NCBI GenBank assembly: GCA_025602905.1
Contig: JAHLKI010000001.1
Location: forward strand, 1,240,001-1,304,000
Origin: Phlyctochytrium arcticum
Lineage: Eukaryota > Chytridiomycota > Chytridiomycetes > Chytridiales > Chytridiaceae
Direction of reading: 5' to 3'
Length of the DNA stretch: 64,000 bases
Shown: piece after piece, positions 1-12,800 of the stretch
Layout: each line of letters opens with the position of its first letter
How positions within the stretch are numbered: the first letter of the stretch is position 1
Made by a program: the position numbers and the translations under genes
Notes under the pieces: model-generated
The model's database searches: none
What the model was told of the DNA's origin: nothing
Seen by the model: the letters and a program-made list of their open reading frames with translations, nothing else

Positions 1-428
1 AGTTTAGATAGGTGCTGCGTAGACTAGTTCTGACAGTGTTTCTCACCATGACATAGACTTGCTCGTTTCACAGCTTTCGAGTTTCAAAGAGTCCTTACAT
101 TGTGAGGTTAGCGGAGCAACTTGATAGCTTCCGAGAAAGATGAAATTTTAACTCTTACCTATGAATTGTGTTCTTCATGTTCTTCACACATGAGGCCTTC
201 ACCCGTTTTGAACCCGATTTCACAAAGTCTCGGCTGCAAAGAAACTTGGGACCGTCAAAGTATTGCAAAGCTCAGTGCAAAACCTACCGCATATATGTAA
301 ACTATCGGGATTCTAAGCGGGATTCCAATGCGGCCATGTCACGCGTTTTGGAACGAACGTTTGAGGACGTCACTCTCTTGCTCTCGCTTGTCTACTCGCA
401 CTTTTTTCCAACTTACAAACCGCCCAAT

Positions 429-976
429 ATGTACACCTCACTTCCCCGAGCACTATTTCTCGCACTGTTGACATGCACTACAGCCCTTGCCCTTGCCGTG
501 GGCCATGGCGCGCAGATCGCCTTCGTGAACACTGACGGTAGCAGTGTGTCAGACTGCGGAGCTCCCGACGATGTCTTTCACCTCGAGTCCATTACGGTCA
601 CTCCAGACCCACCGCAACGTGGTCAACTCCTTACAGTCGACGTCAAGGGACATCTGGACGAGGCCATAGACGTGGGTGCCACAGTCGATGTACGGGTCAA
701 GCTCGGCCTCATTAAGCTACTGGACAAAACCTTTGATCTATGCGAAGAAATAAAGCAGATTGGACGGGAATGCCCCTTGGAGAAGGGTCCAATCCATGTT
801 AACCATACTGTTGAATTGCCCCGTGAACTTCCTCCAGTGAGTCTTATTTCGAGTCATTTTTAGAGCAATTTCTAACATTCTGCTTGCAGGGCCGCTACCA
901 AGTTTTTATCGAAGCGACCAATTTTGATGAGAAACATGCCGCATGCATCAAGGCCGACTTCCGCCTCTCATTGTAA
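429..976 (+). CDS. ML-domain (NPC2-like) secreted lipid-binding protein
   Basis: Two exons, 429-836 and 890-976, joined in phase 0 across a 53-nt GT-AG intron, give 164 aa. An N-terminal hydrophobic stretch (LFLALLTCTTALALAV) reads as a signal peptide. The rest has the ML/MD-2-related pattern: an early Cys in SDCG, the segment ITVTPDPPQRGQ, a Cys pair around CEEI and ECPLEKG, and a last Cys near the C-terminus in AACIKADF. This is the layout of fungal NPC2-type phosphatidylglycerol/phosphatidylinositol transfer proteins, which bind sterol or phospholipid in the vacuole lumen or outside the cell. An in-frame ATG at 336 would add 31 residues ahead of the signal peptide, so I prefer 429. The gene converges on the minus-strand gene that ends at 1104. 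Confidence 0.85.
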
Positions 977-1103
977 TATTCATCCTCTTCCTGATTCGTG
1001 CTCCTCGAACATCTCTTTTTCCTACGTGTTAAGTAAATCAACCGAATAATTACTCTACATACTTGTCGCTACATTATACTTGCTTGCCCTATTGGCAATA
1101 TTT

Positions 1104-4100
1104 CTACCTCCTATGCTGTTTTCTATCTATCGGATGTGAAGTGGTTTCACGCTCTTTCGCAAACATATCAGCCATTATGTCTGTCACCAGATCGGACACG
1201 CGTCGGATAGTTATCTTGTTCGCTTCGTTTCGCACCCTTGGTAGCCGTACCATTTGGTCAACAGTCAGTTGAACGGAACGCTCACCTCCTTCGCTTGCAG
1301 AAAGGTACTGATGACTTTTACTAGTCCGCATTGGTGAATGATTTCTCCGGATAAAGGCGATGGTTCCAGGTGTTGAATCATTGGCCGCCAGCAGTTGATC
1401 ACCCACAAACTTTCCACGTGCAGCTGCCAACTCCGCCTCTCCTCGCTCCTGCTCTAGCTGGGCAGCCCTCGCCTCTTCTTCCGATTTCTTCTGTTCCAGC
1501 AACTCCAAATGTAATTTGTGGGACTCCTCCAGTCTTTTCTGCCCCTCCTTGGTTTTTTCCTCCATCTTATCAGAGATGCGATTCCCTCGCTCCGCCAAAT
1601 CTTTTAGTTTCAACAAGACGCTGTTCATATCAATGCGCTCCTCGCCATCTGTATGTGTGTTTAGAGAGCGTGGACTATCGCCCTTTTCTACGAGGGGTGA
1701 TTCTTCAGGGACCATGTCGACTCGATAATATGAGTTGTCGTCTTCTGTAAGACGTTCGTCATCCGATTCTGCTATCGATGGTTCTCTCTTTAGTGTGGAA
1801 AGCGCGGGGGATCGCGTTGGAAGCTTGTCCAGAGATCCAGCTGTACCTGCCGCGACGGCGGCTCTTTCCAATTTTTTCTTTGCCAAACGCGACATTGGCT
1901 TATTCGGATCTTCACCAGACTGAAATTCTTTCTTCCATCGTTCCTCCAATTCGCTTTCCATCTTCTCTAGCATCACGCGCGCTCGTTTAGATCGTCCATC
2001 CATCATTTTTATACGTGCTGCTGATGCCTTTCTCGAGAATGGTGGACTAATTTGTGGCTCGTGGAAGGTATCATCAAATTTGGCAGCCATGTCCGAAGGC
2101 ACCTCTTCTGCGAGTAAAGAAACTGTGACAGGACTAAAGGCTCGACGTGGACGTTTCTTTTGGCGGCGTTGTTTTCGCGCTTGGCGCTCTTCAGCCTCCA
2201 TTGACTCTACTGTCCCTGGACGTGACGGTGGAAGCATGGGAATAGTCATAAAGTAGCTCAATAACTTTTCGAAATCAGTCAGTGTGTCCAAGGTCGCTGA
2301 CTGCGCACGTGTGGGCCGCGATAATCGAGGGGATAAATCGATATAATCAATGAGACTTTCTTCCGGTTCCGAATCCGAGTCATCTGGGTCTCTGTCCTTT
2401 GCTGCGCGCACGGGGATGTTGTCAGGAATGCGAGGCCGGGACGGTGCAGATCCCTGCACCCTGCTGAAACGCGCTGCGGCGGGTACAACGACACCCAGCT
2501 CTTTTAGTGCGGCTTGAATGATAGGGGAAGGTTCCTGCGAAAGATCCGCAGTAGGAAATCGGATTGCTTTGATGCGCAGGAGCTCATATAACAATCTTGT
2601 GCCGGTTGACTGAATAGAATGTTAAGAAGAACGATAATCTCCTTAAATTCAGTTGCGAACGAACCATAAAGTTACTTCGGTATCTTGCACCCGATACGCG
2701 TGCGACTTCATCGAAAAGTTTTTTGAAGCGCAGCAAAGAGGTGAGCGAGTTCTCCAGCACTTTGTCGTACCTCGCACCGACAATTCTGAATCGACGTTTG
2801 TGAGTTTTAATGAGATTGAGAATGATCAAATTGTACTGACACCATGGGAAATCCTCCCTGCCAAGTCGCATCCTTGTGCGGAAACAGGTTTCCCATCCGA
2901 GTCTACTGCCACGATTAGAACTATAGGGAATCATCAGCGCAAAAGTACTGACCATCTCATCATATCCGAGACCATTATTGGAAGCCACTGCAACAGCCGC
3001 AGCTTGTGTCATCAGTGCTACTTGTCCATGCTCCAGGCCAAATAGGTAGACCGCAACACGGGGTTCGTGGATGGAGATATTAGGGACTCGCTTGTGATGA
3101 AAAGCGTCTTGGACTTTGCCCTGATCGATCCACCGTACGTTGCCTGCATGCCGTATACGCATGGGGACGTCTTTGAGGAAAAATTTGGCGTTCCAATCGC
3201 TGCTATCCGTGCGACAGCCAGTCGCCAGGAGAACAGTAGCTGCGCGCAAGAGATTCGGCGTCAAATGCGGTCGTATAGATGTTGCCCAGAACTTCAATTT
3301 ATTCTACCGGAATCATTAGATCATGTGCAATAAAGCAAAAATCAGAGTAACATACCGTTGTAGGGTCCTTCCATCTCCAAAACTGCAGAGAGAGCAGGCC
3401 CACGATTCCGCGCGACGCACACTGCGCAGTAATAGCTGGTAAATGCGTTGACAATCCCTGCTTGATATCTCCCCATGTCTGCGACTGAGGTATAATCAAA
3501 ATAGACGGTGAAAAGGATGCTCGTTGCAGCAACTGAAGTGACTGGTCTCAGATTTCTGTGACTTCCAGGACGCAGTGTGCATGCACCTACCGCTTCGCTC
3601 ATGACAATCACTTGAAATTGTCCATCAAACCCCAACATGATTCCAATCTCAATTAACGTCGTATCCCTGGCATCTTTGGTTGGGAATCCCTGCACTAAAC
3701 CACCAGATCTTCTCCAGGCTTTCAGCATATCGGACCAACTCACTCCCGCTGCTACCATTCGCACATGCAGCGGAATTTCCCGCTGAGCAATTGTGAGGTG
3801 CGCTGCAATCATTCCGCGCCTCGGTGTCATCGGCCTCTCAAGGTCATGCAACGCGGGAGCAGTCATGGGGCGAAACACCCCGGCATCAGAGGAAGAGGAA
3901 GGTGCTTCTGATACATTATGAATTTCCATCTGGCTGGTGCTTGGCCGGTCACTAACAGCATATGTTTTTCGGGCCAGTGGCTCCCAAAGCTTTTGAACGA
4001 AGGTAAGAAGACCCGCATCTAATAGACTTTAGCGAACAAGCGTTGCTTCAGGGTATGGATGGAACTTACCCACATACGCATCTGGGCCGTCGCGCTCTGT

Positions 4101-6714
4101 GCCGTCTAATTTGCGGATGAAAGGGTCTCGATGCAATGTCCACACAGGCACTTCCGAGAACATGGATATGGCCTTGACTATGTGCAAAGATAATTCATCC
4201 TCCGATCGGGCGTGCACTTCCAAGGCCGGCGCTACGGGGACTTGGCAGCTTTTAAGAAACTCTCTGGCTCGCGAGCGGGTACTTAAATGTTGCGCGTACG
4301 CATCAGGGGTGGGGCCGAAGATTGGGATGGATAAGGTCTGTCCGGCCACTTTAGTATTCAGGATGCTCAACCAAGAGTGTGTAAGGACTTTACTGATGAA
4401 AGAGTGACTTCCGCTTCGCCGACTATATCGCACATGAAAATAGCGTTCTTTCCGGTGCATATTTTCTTCAGTCTGTTCAGTGCCCTTTGACTGGCAATGA
4501 GAGCTGCAGCAATCGGGGCTGTGCTGGGAAAGCAGCGTGCCGCTTCCGGAATTACAAAATTTAGTCGATTCTGATCCATGGGGTTTCGTTCGGGAAATCC
4601 GGCTCCTGCAAATAATTAACGCCTTCCTCAACGCAACTAGGAGCGTATCCCGCGTACCAATGATTCTAGTGTAGTACTTGATTCGATCCTCATCCAAGTA
4701 GGGAGTAACAAACACTAATTCGACATCCGGGTTGCTCAATAAGATTGTTCTGTAGTGTTGTGAGGGAAAGATCGCATCAAGGCAAAAATCGTGCGATTTA
4801 CCTTCCCACGCTTACATCTGGAAATTGATTCAAGTCGCCAAGCTGTTTCGATGGCACTAACTGAATGATTACTCTGTTCACCAAAATCAGCCAAGTGAGA
4901 CACGTTGAGGCGGCAAACACTGTACCTTTTCCTCGACATCAGAGAATCAAATGTCCGCTTCAGTGTGCTCTGTAGTCGCTGGTAGCGTTTGAGATGGACA
5001 GTGATGTACTGAGCCTGAAAGAACCTTAGATTAGTACCGGAATCTTTAAATCACATTTAACCAAAGTACATTGGATTTCCTTCTGTGGGAAAAGCGCAGT
5101 TTCCGTCGATTCCAATGTTTGATAAAGACATTAGTAGCCCAAACTCGATCGAGATACCAAACGTGAATACGTCTATCATAGCGCTTTAGTTTGATACGAG
5201 ACTGTAATGCCAATGGTAACAGTAAACCCACCGCATGATCCACATGCGAAACGTTGCTTGGATTTTAGTGGCCGCCGCCTGTTTCCCATCGCGGCCCCGG
5301 TAACGTTGGCCAGCGGCGTGGACCAAAAGATACACCTATTCACTACAAGTTTTAGAGCGGTTTCAGACTCTGGCGCAAAGGATGGGCAACGCATCACCTC
5401 AACTGAATTTACAGCACAGGAAGCAAGTTCGTCTCTGCTAACTTGCGTCCGGGTTTCCGGGACAGTCAAGTCCAAAACGGCTTCGCACATAATGTCTGCG
5501 TACGGGACTACTCCGGTACATCCATGAGAATATATCCTTATGACTAGTAAAAGGTCCACTTACCAGCAAACTCCATGCAAAGATTTTGTATCTGCTCAAG
5601 AATCCATTCGACCTTTCCCCATCTTGCAGGACCCGCCTTTTCGCGAAAGGATTGATACGTTGATGATTGCTGTTGCAGCTCTCCATCTATTATTGGCATA
5701 ATGGCCCCGCGACGCGAAGCTGCGATCGCTTTGGCGGTCGCTGTGCGAACAGTCTCTGCGACAAACAAATTGACTTCAGAGCCAGAGCGCGTGCTACTCT
5801 CACTGGCGCTGGCAATGTGAGAAGGAGCGGGAGTGTTGGCCTGCAAACTTGCTACGTAGTGCTCTTCCTCTTGTGGCAACCGGGGCGGGGGCAAGATGGT
5901 TCGAGCAACACATCGTGATTGGAGCGAAGGGCGACGATTCTTTGGACGGGGGGCGACAGTAGAGATTGTCTCCTTGTGAATTGCGCGGGAGCGATTAACT
6001 TTTAGCCCCACAGCCTGTTCAACAGAGTCCTTCAGCCACTCTGCCGCCGACGCCAGGCGTAGGTGTTGCTCGTACTGGCCCAACGCAGGAACTAGATAGT
6101 GGTCCAGACGGTGCTGTCGTCGATCGGGTGGCTGCAGTTCTACTGCCTGATGCTTGAAAAAAGGCTTTGGGGCCAAAATGTCGCTTTTATCTTCTTTGTC
6201 TCCGGATTGGGCAGGGTTCTTCTCCAAAATCTTCAATCCGCTACGCAATGAACGTCCCTTTTCAGGAATGTCGGCACCCATAATCCGGGAGAAGTCACCA
6301 CTTGATGGTGCAAATCCACGATCGATAAAAGTGCTAATGCCTTTCTTGAAAACTAGTTTCTCTGATGGCACTTCAGACCCCGTGCTGCGCAAACTAGTGG
6401 GATCCATGCGTCGTAGCCGCGGGAGCAAAGTTTCTTCTGGAAGTGCTACCCGACCACACAGTAACTTTGCACCAGAAGTAGATTCTAACAAATGCAAATG
6501 GGGCCCTCGAGCGAGTGGTAGGAGTGATGGAAAGAGCCGCATCGGTCGTGCCATCTGCCTCTCAAACATTACGGCTGGTTTCACCGAGTATAGAGGATCT
6601 GCTCTCACCGATTTCTCGTTCTCACTCACATCCAGCCTCTCTGATGCAATCAAAGTAAGTTAAAGGACTGATACACTGATTTGGGGACGCACCTTTGCCC
6701 ATTAAAAGTTTCAT
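1104..6714 (-). CDS. IQCH-like protein, many exons
   Basis: At least eight exons read leftwards. From the N-terminus they are: a basic disordered region (about 6653-5564), a region ending near 5180, an IQ-like basic helix (NVFIKHWNRRKLRFSHRR, 5165-5040), a segment with LADFGEQ and AIETAWRLE (about 4930-4800), a block starting NPDVELVFVTPYLDEDRIKYY (4735-4030), a block with RMVAAGVSWSDMLKAW and ECASRGIVGLLSLQF-type sequence (3990-3300), a block with ISIHEPRVAVYLFGLEHG (3290-2690), and a long charged coiled-coil tail (2600-1104). The order and motifs match IQ-motif protein H, a cilium- and sperm-associated family with an ATP-grasp-like core. The proposed start, ATG at 6714 in a short first exon, splices in phase through GTGCGT to the exon starting at 6650. 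The start and some junctions are uncertain. The tail is longer than in animal IQCH and could belong to a separate gene. Confidence 0.6.
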
Positions 6715-7854
6715 CCTACCGACCTTGGCAGTTCCACCAGGGAACTCTGAAAAATCATTTATGCAACCCTGAAAGATTCTCAAAGAGTTGGTTCCTGGAA
6801 CGTCCAATAATGCGAAGCAATCACCGAAAAATTACCGGATCTCTTCTGGTTGCAAATAGCATAATTTGACCGAGAAGTAGTCTGCAAACCTCGGGACTAA
6901 GTTGTAACATCAACCTGCTCCAACGCAAATAGCCATAATGATGATTAAAGTTAACCTTTTCTACTCGGCCAGGGATGCTAGATTGTTTTACTTTTCACAC
7001 ACGAATCATGCTAAAGAAGCCAAAAATTCCTGTCACTGTTAATTTGCCAACATGCTTGCGATGGCATGTTGTCATAAGAGTTCATTGACCTGACCGAAAG
7101 CAAATAAGTTCCGTTGATTTTTGTCTCGCGGCAGTGAAATAAATCCGAGTTCTGGTGAAGTCAGCTGTATGTTGAACCTCAATGGGAAAACTTTTTTTCG
7201 ATGGACGATCTCCAATACAAGCGAATTCCGGCGAATTCCCTGGGAAAACCTGCCAGTGCAGACGGAAGTCGTTTTTATACTGTGCCACACGTCACTTGAA
7301 TGTTTCTCAGGCTCCCTTTGCAAATTGCAACGCGTCCTGCACACAGATCCCGGCAGATCCTGCTCCTATTCTACTATACCACTCCTGCACTTACTCCTAT
7401 CCGGGCTCTCTCTACCCGTACCTGTACTCCTACTGTGAAGGCTGGTCGTATCGCCACCACTACTAGCGTTGTCTTCTGGACTGACAATTTAATACTCCAA
7501 TACATGTGCATACATCGCTCTAAAAGCCTATCTGCATGCAAAGAATAGCCGACTCCGGATCAATTTCTCCGTATAAAGTTGAACTAAGGTCCTCGAGGTT
7601 TGCGGTTTGCTTCACAATCTGGGCTGTTTGAGAGGATCCACTCACCACATTGAGGGGGGCGCAACATGTCAAGCTTTTCCCAGAAGTAAAAGGTGATGGC
7701 CCGACAAATATTTTCCAGCCACTTTTGCTTCCATGTGTATCTGGATTCCGAACCGAGTTGGACGACGATGATTCCGCGCTCCTTTTTGACCAAGAAAATA
7801 AGACAATTTAATGAATTAGAGGGAACCATCACATGTATTTAAAGCATTAAAGCT
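6715..7854. other. Intergenic, no gene recognised
   Basis: This 1.1-kb stretch lies between the IQCH-like gene and the 3' end of the uL4 gene. Open frames exist on both strands but none has recognisable domains or a consistent exon chain. A minus-strand frame at 7584-7832 (starting MMVPSN) has a protein-like composition but no family I know. Part of the stretch is the upstream region of the IQCH-like gene. Confidence 0.4.
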
Positions 7855-9307
7855 CTACAATTGCAACAAGCTCTCAGTGAACTCCTTGTTCAGACCACGC
7901 TTGGAGGCGACCTTGGCAGAGCGGGCCTTCTTTCCGTCCTTCTGGGCTTCCTGAGAAAGAATCTCGCGACGACGCAGAGTCTGAGCGTACGGGTTCAGAC
8001 GAACCATAACTCCAATGTTGCGGAGAGGGTTCTTGCGTTGGGTGAATGGACGCTTGATCTTGGATTCACCGGCGGGGCGGACAACGGCTTGAATCTCGTC
8101 AGAGTTGATCAAACGGGGAAGGTCAGGGTTGGAAATGATGGGGAAGGGGAGGTTGTAGTTCTTCTTGAGCTCAGCGCCCTTGGTGTTGTCGCCGAAAAGA
8201 GCATCGAGCTTCTCGAAAGCGCTCTGGGTCCAGATGACGAACCGACCGACGTGACCACCGGGAGCCAACTGGAGCAAGTTCAAAGAGTCGACCTTGGCCT
8301 ATACCCAGCTCAGATTAATGTTGAACCAAAAATCCGGGGAAAATCATTCACTTACGAGTTCAACTCCGGGAAGATTGCGGAAAGCCTTGACAATACCGTT
8401 GTCTTGACCGTAGATGATCAAAGGTCCACGACGCTGGGTGTGACGGCGGTTGCGCATCTTTCCAACACCAGCACGGAGCTTCTTTGAGTTGATGACCTTC
8501 TCGACGTCGGTGTAGGCGTTAAGGGCCTTCAACAGGGCAACGGCCTCCTTGGTCTTCTTCAGAGACTCAACACCGCTGCTGACGACAAGGGGGATCTCGT
8601 TAACCTGGTCAATCTTGTGACCACGAGCGAAGACCAAGCTGGGAAGAGCGGAAGCAGCAACAGCGGAAGCGGTAGCGAAACGCTTCTGGTTCTGGTTGGT
8701 CTTGACGTGCCACTTGCGCCAGGTCTTGGTGGGGGCAAACATACGTCCACCACGGCACATGTTACCAAAGGCGGCTTGACCGGCACGGTGCGTACCTCCA
8801 CCGCTCACACGGGGAATACGGGCAACGGCACGACCAGTTCCCCAAGACTCGGCAGAAGTCTGGTGACCGGCCTTAACGCTGACGGAGTAAGCTTGACGCT
8901 TGTTCTTGTTCATGTTGGTGAAAACAAAACGAACAACGTCGGAACGGATAGGGGCCTTGAAGACTCCAGGGAGCCGGACGGTACCGGCACCTGCATTGCC
9001 TCCCTCAGAGAACACCGACACAACGGGACGAGCGGCCGCGGACTACATGAAAAAGGAGTTTGTCAGTTTTGAGATTTTGAAAAGCAGCGAGGAAGGTAGG
9101 CGCCTTGATGCCTAAAAAGTATTCGAGGTGCTCTTGGCGAGTGTCCACTCTGAAGATTCCAACAATGTCCCATGCCTTGAAATTTGTTGCTGTCCAGGCA
9201 TCCATCCGTTCATCCATCCATCCATCCGTCCGCGATTCTTTCACAATCCATTTTCCACTCGCATTCGTTCCCCGGGAAAGATCGCTGCTGCTAGCAATGC
9301 TTACCAT
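7855..9307 (-). CDS. RPL4: 60S ribosomal protein L4 (uL4)
   Basis: Three exons, 9307-9305, 9042-8356 and 8298-7855, all in phase 0, give 377 aa. The first exon is only the ATG, followed at once by GTAAGC. The protein then starts [15 protein letters not shown]. It carries the uL4 core, including [31 protein letters not shown], the [21 protein letters not shown] loop and [22 protein letters not shown]. The length is close to yeast L4 (362 aa). It is a structural protein of the large ribosomal subunit, and its internal loop reaches the exit tunnel. The 262-nt first intron contains a CATC-rich repeat. An intron immediately after the start codon is common in fungal ribosomal protein genes. Confidence 0.97.
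9199..9231. repeat. (CATC)n-like microsatellite in the first intron of RPL4
   Basis: Eight imperfect copies of the 4-bp unit CATC lie inside the 262-nt first intron. There is no coding content. Confidence 0.8.
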
Positions 9308-9881
9308 CTTCAAAGTTTGGAAGAGACGTTGCGGTGATGGATTTCGAAAGATCGACTCTGCGCTCTGGCCCACCACTTTACATGCTGCAGCCGGCCGGCC
9401 AGGGTGACACGTGACTTACTCTGGTGGCTTAGCCCCGCGGCCTCCGCAAGTCTCCTGACAAGTCTCACCACTCTCACCACTCACACCACTGGCCAGTGAT
9501 GAAGATGAAGGTGCGAATCTCAGATGAAGCGGAAGGTTTGGGCCTCTGACTTTCGATAAGATCCTGACTTGCGGTGGAAATGGTAAAAGTCAGGCAATCA
9601 TGCCACCATGTATTTGTCGTCCCCTCCTTTTTTGAGTGATATGGGTGTATTTGTACTTGTGAGGCCATGGGGAACTATACATAGCTTATAAACTTTACGT
9701 TTTCCTACAGTACTCAGTTTCCCACATATTCCTGTTTCTCACCCTGTTCGAAAGTGACAGGATTCACCGAATCTCACAGCAAAAACACACAATACTTTGC
9801 GGCGCGTGCCAGCGCCCAGCCAGGCTGAACCATACAAGCAGCTAGGGCTGACAGCCTGCTTTCTGGTGTTCTGGTGTGTCA
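9308..9881. promoter_or_regulatory. Upstream region of RPL4
   Basis: This 574-bp non-coding stretch lies between the RPL4 start codon and the target duplication of the DNA transposon. It holds a CTCACCACT-rich run at about 9465-9490. I could not assign a specific factor site. Confidence 0.4.
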
Positions 9882-9889
9882 TGACTGGC

Positions 9890-12800
9890 CTCAGCGCAAC
9901 CCGACTTTTACTATAGGGAGGCACAGTCATTGTGGCATTAAGTAAGCAGATCCGACCTCGCCGTTTTACTGTACGTTATTGCAAAACATTTGTTCACCAT
10001 CTGTCCATTTCCACGCGATCTTTTCAACTATACACCTCCAGCAAACTTTCAAACCTCACCTCAGCCGGTATTAGAAGGAGGCTGTGTGACTTTATCTGAA
10101 CCTCTCTCACAGGATCTTTAGAATTACGACGCGCAAGTGACAGGATGCCGCCCAAAAGAAAGGTGAGATGGGCATCTTCATGATCTCGAAAACAAGCCTT
10201 TATCCGGCTGTAGGAGTCAGTTCACTCATTCTTTTACTTCTTCTTATTACAACCATTATAGCGCCAGGTCTCAGACGGACTTAGCTGGTACGATCAGGTA
10301 CCCGGTAAGAGGGGTAACAAATATGGCTATAACCCTTGATGCATCGGCTGCGGGACCAAGAGCTCAACCCGATTTCACAAGTTCATTTGGGCTGAACTTG
10401 ACAGCCTTCGGGCGGCACGTTTGAGGCCCCAGGTTGGACCAGGAGCTGCTGATCCGTATGCTTGCAATGCGTGTCGAACCCGCTGGTACAAAGCAGGGAT
10501 CATTCGACAGCCCGCCGTCAGGCCCATCATCCCTGCTCAACCCAATGAGGTTGCGGCCATTCAGGAAGCCAGCATCAGTACCGACAATGTGGTGGATGCA
10601 GCAGTGAACGCTCAAGTCAGTGACGACAACGTTGTCGATGCGGTTGCGAATGGCAGTGTCATCTTGATGACGGACTTCGAGCTTCCGGAACCTGAAGGCG
10701 ATGATGTTGATATTTCTGAAACATCAGGACCATCTCCTGCGACTCTTGCTGATTTTCACCAAGAAATGCGCAACTTCATTGCTCATCCGTTCGGAGGAAA
10801 TCCGTTCGTCGAGATGGATGAATTTGTCGCTCAGTATCCCCGCCTATATGAGCTCAAGTCACTCATGGTCGGACATGACGAAAGCCGGTATTCTGTTCTC
10901 TACAACGATCGAATGAAGCGGCACTTGATCTTTGCCATATGCTATGAGGGACAGTGTATGGACCGGAAGACTGATTACGTCAAACGATATATCGGATCTG
11001 TCTTCATCACGGGATCCCACACAGACCAACGGCTTCTTTCACGGGTGAATCTGGGCTATCATCCGTCAAAATCGATTACGCGGATGAACAACATGATCAT
11101 GACGGCCCACGAGCGCGTTGTGAAAGATATTTTGGAGAATGACCCACTCTTGGTCGTCACCATTGATGACTTCCATTGGTGTCAAGTCCGCCCTGTACCA
11201 GATGCCGCAAACGCACCCGGAAAGTTTACGAGTGCGAGGACCACCGCCAAATATGCGGTAAAGCTTCACAGGGAACTGCCACCTCTTCCTCCTGCAATCA
11301 CCGATGTTCTAGCTTCTGTGTTGCAGGACACAACATGGATTCCCTCAGTCCTGTGTGCTCCCGCAACGCAGACGTATGCGGAACTACGTAGCGGTGAAGT
11401 TTTGTCCAAAAGAATGTACGCCTACAGTATGGCTACCAAGGCCGGATCGCAAGAGGATTTCCACATTATCGGCAGCGACAACAACCCTATGAAATCCGCT
11501 CTCGATTTGGAACCAGTGATGGACAATATCGAGACATTCTTGGCGAAAGTCAACTATCCTGACAAAGACGGTTCATTTAGTAAGTCTGTGGTTTTGGCCG
11601 GCGATTACTATGTTTGGATGTACGCTAGCAAATTGCTGCGATCAGCCAAGTATAGTAATCTCAGGCCTCACGTCCTACCGGTCCCGGACAATATGCATAT
11701 AGCCCTGAACATACAGGAGGCAGTCCTTGTCCATGGTTGGACAATCATACACCGGCTGTGGGTTGCCGGGTATCCGGACGTGGAAAACACAGCTCCCATC
11801 AACATGCGGCCAAAGCGCAGGACGGCAATGTTGGCCCTCTCTATGACCGCTTGGCAAGAGTGCCGTAAGGAAGTCTTGCGTTCCTACAAGGCGGCGGCAT
11901 CCAGCAATATAAAGGCAACACCTGTCCGCCAGGCGATGGTGGATTCGATCATCTCGCTTTTCGAAGATCACATTCCTCTTGCGGTGGATTGTCCGTATTT
12001 ACTGTCTAGTGGGGATCTCGAACAGATCAAGATGTGCCTCAAGCGGCTGTTCCCGTTGTTCACTCTTTTGGGAAAGAAAAACTACGTGAACATTGTCCTC
12101 TACCAGCTTGGTCTCTTAGAAAAGCTTCCCTCCCACCTACCAAAAGATGTTGCAATGGCTTTCCTTTTCTCCACTTTCTCAAGTGAGGATTTGGAAGTAT
12201 TTCACTCCATCCTCCGGGCCGCCATCCGCTTTCAAGATACTAATGCGCAGGTCTCAAGAAAGGCAATGTTGATAACCGCCATGAGGGGTGAGTCTGCCAT
12301 CAAGCAGCTTGCGGCTATGACAGAAAGGGAGTTGGCGCTACGTGGACAACCAGTTTCGCCAATCAAAGTCGAGCCAGGTACCTCTGGTCCGGCCCGTACT
12401 CCCGCCCTATCCCCGCTAGAAAAGGCAGCCGATGATGTCGTCCCGAGGATGGTTGCGTATCTCAAGGACCTGTTCTCCACCCTTTCTCAGTTCACTTTTG
12501 ACGTCGTTGGACAACATGATAAGATTCCATATGCGTCTGCTCTGCCGCATTACAACCTGATTCTCCGCCCTCCAGCTCCAGCCCCACCCGTCACCAACCC
12601 TGTACTCTCTTCCGGGTCAGCTACAACCAACAAAGAGAACACTACGGTAAACCTCCCTCCAGCCAGCGCAGAAGAGATCCCCGTGGTAGTCTTAGCTACC
12701 ATCCGGGAGTCACTTCTGCCTTTGCCGCTGCGCCGTCAACCCTTCGTAAATCTCGGCAACCACATCGATGTTGAAGGGTTTCAAAGTGCTCCAATGCCGG

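Noticed and set aside
8617..9072. Long plus-strand open frames opposite RPL4
   Set aside because: They are antisense shadows of a strongly codon-biased gene, rich in Gly/Thr/Ser without domains.
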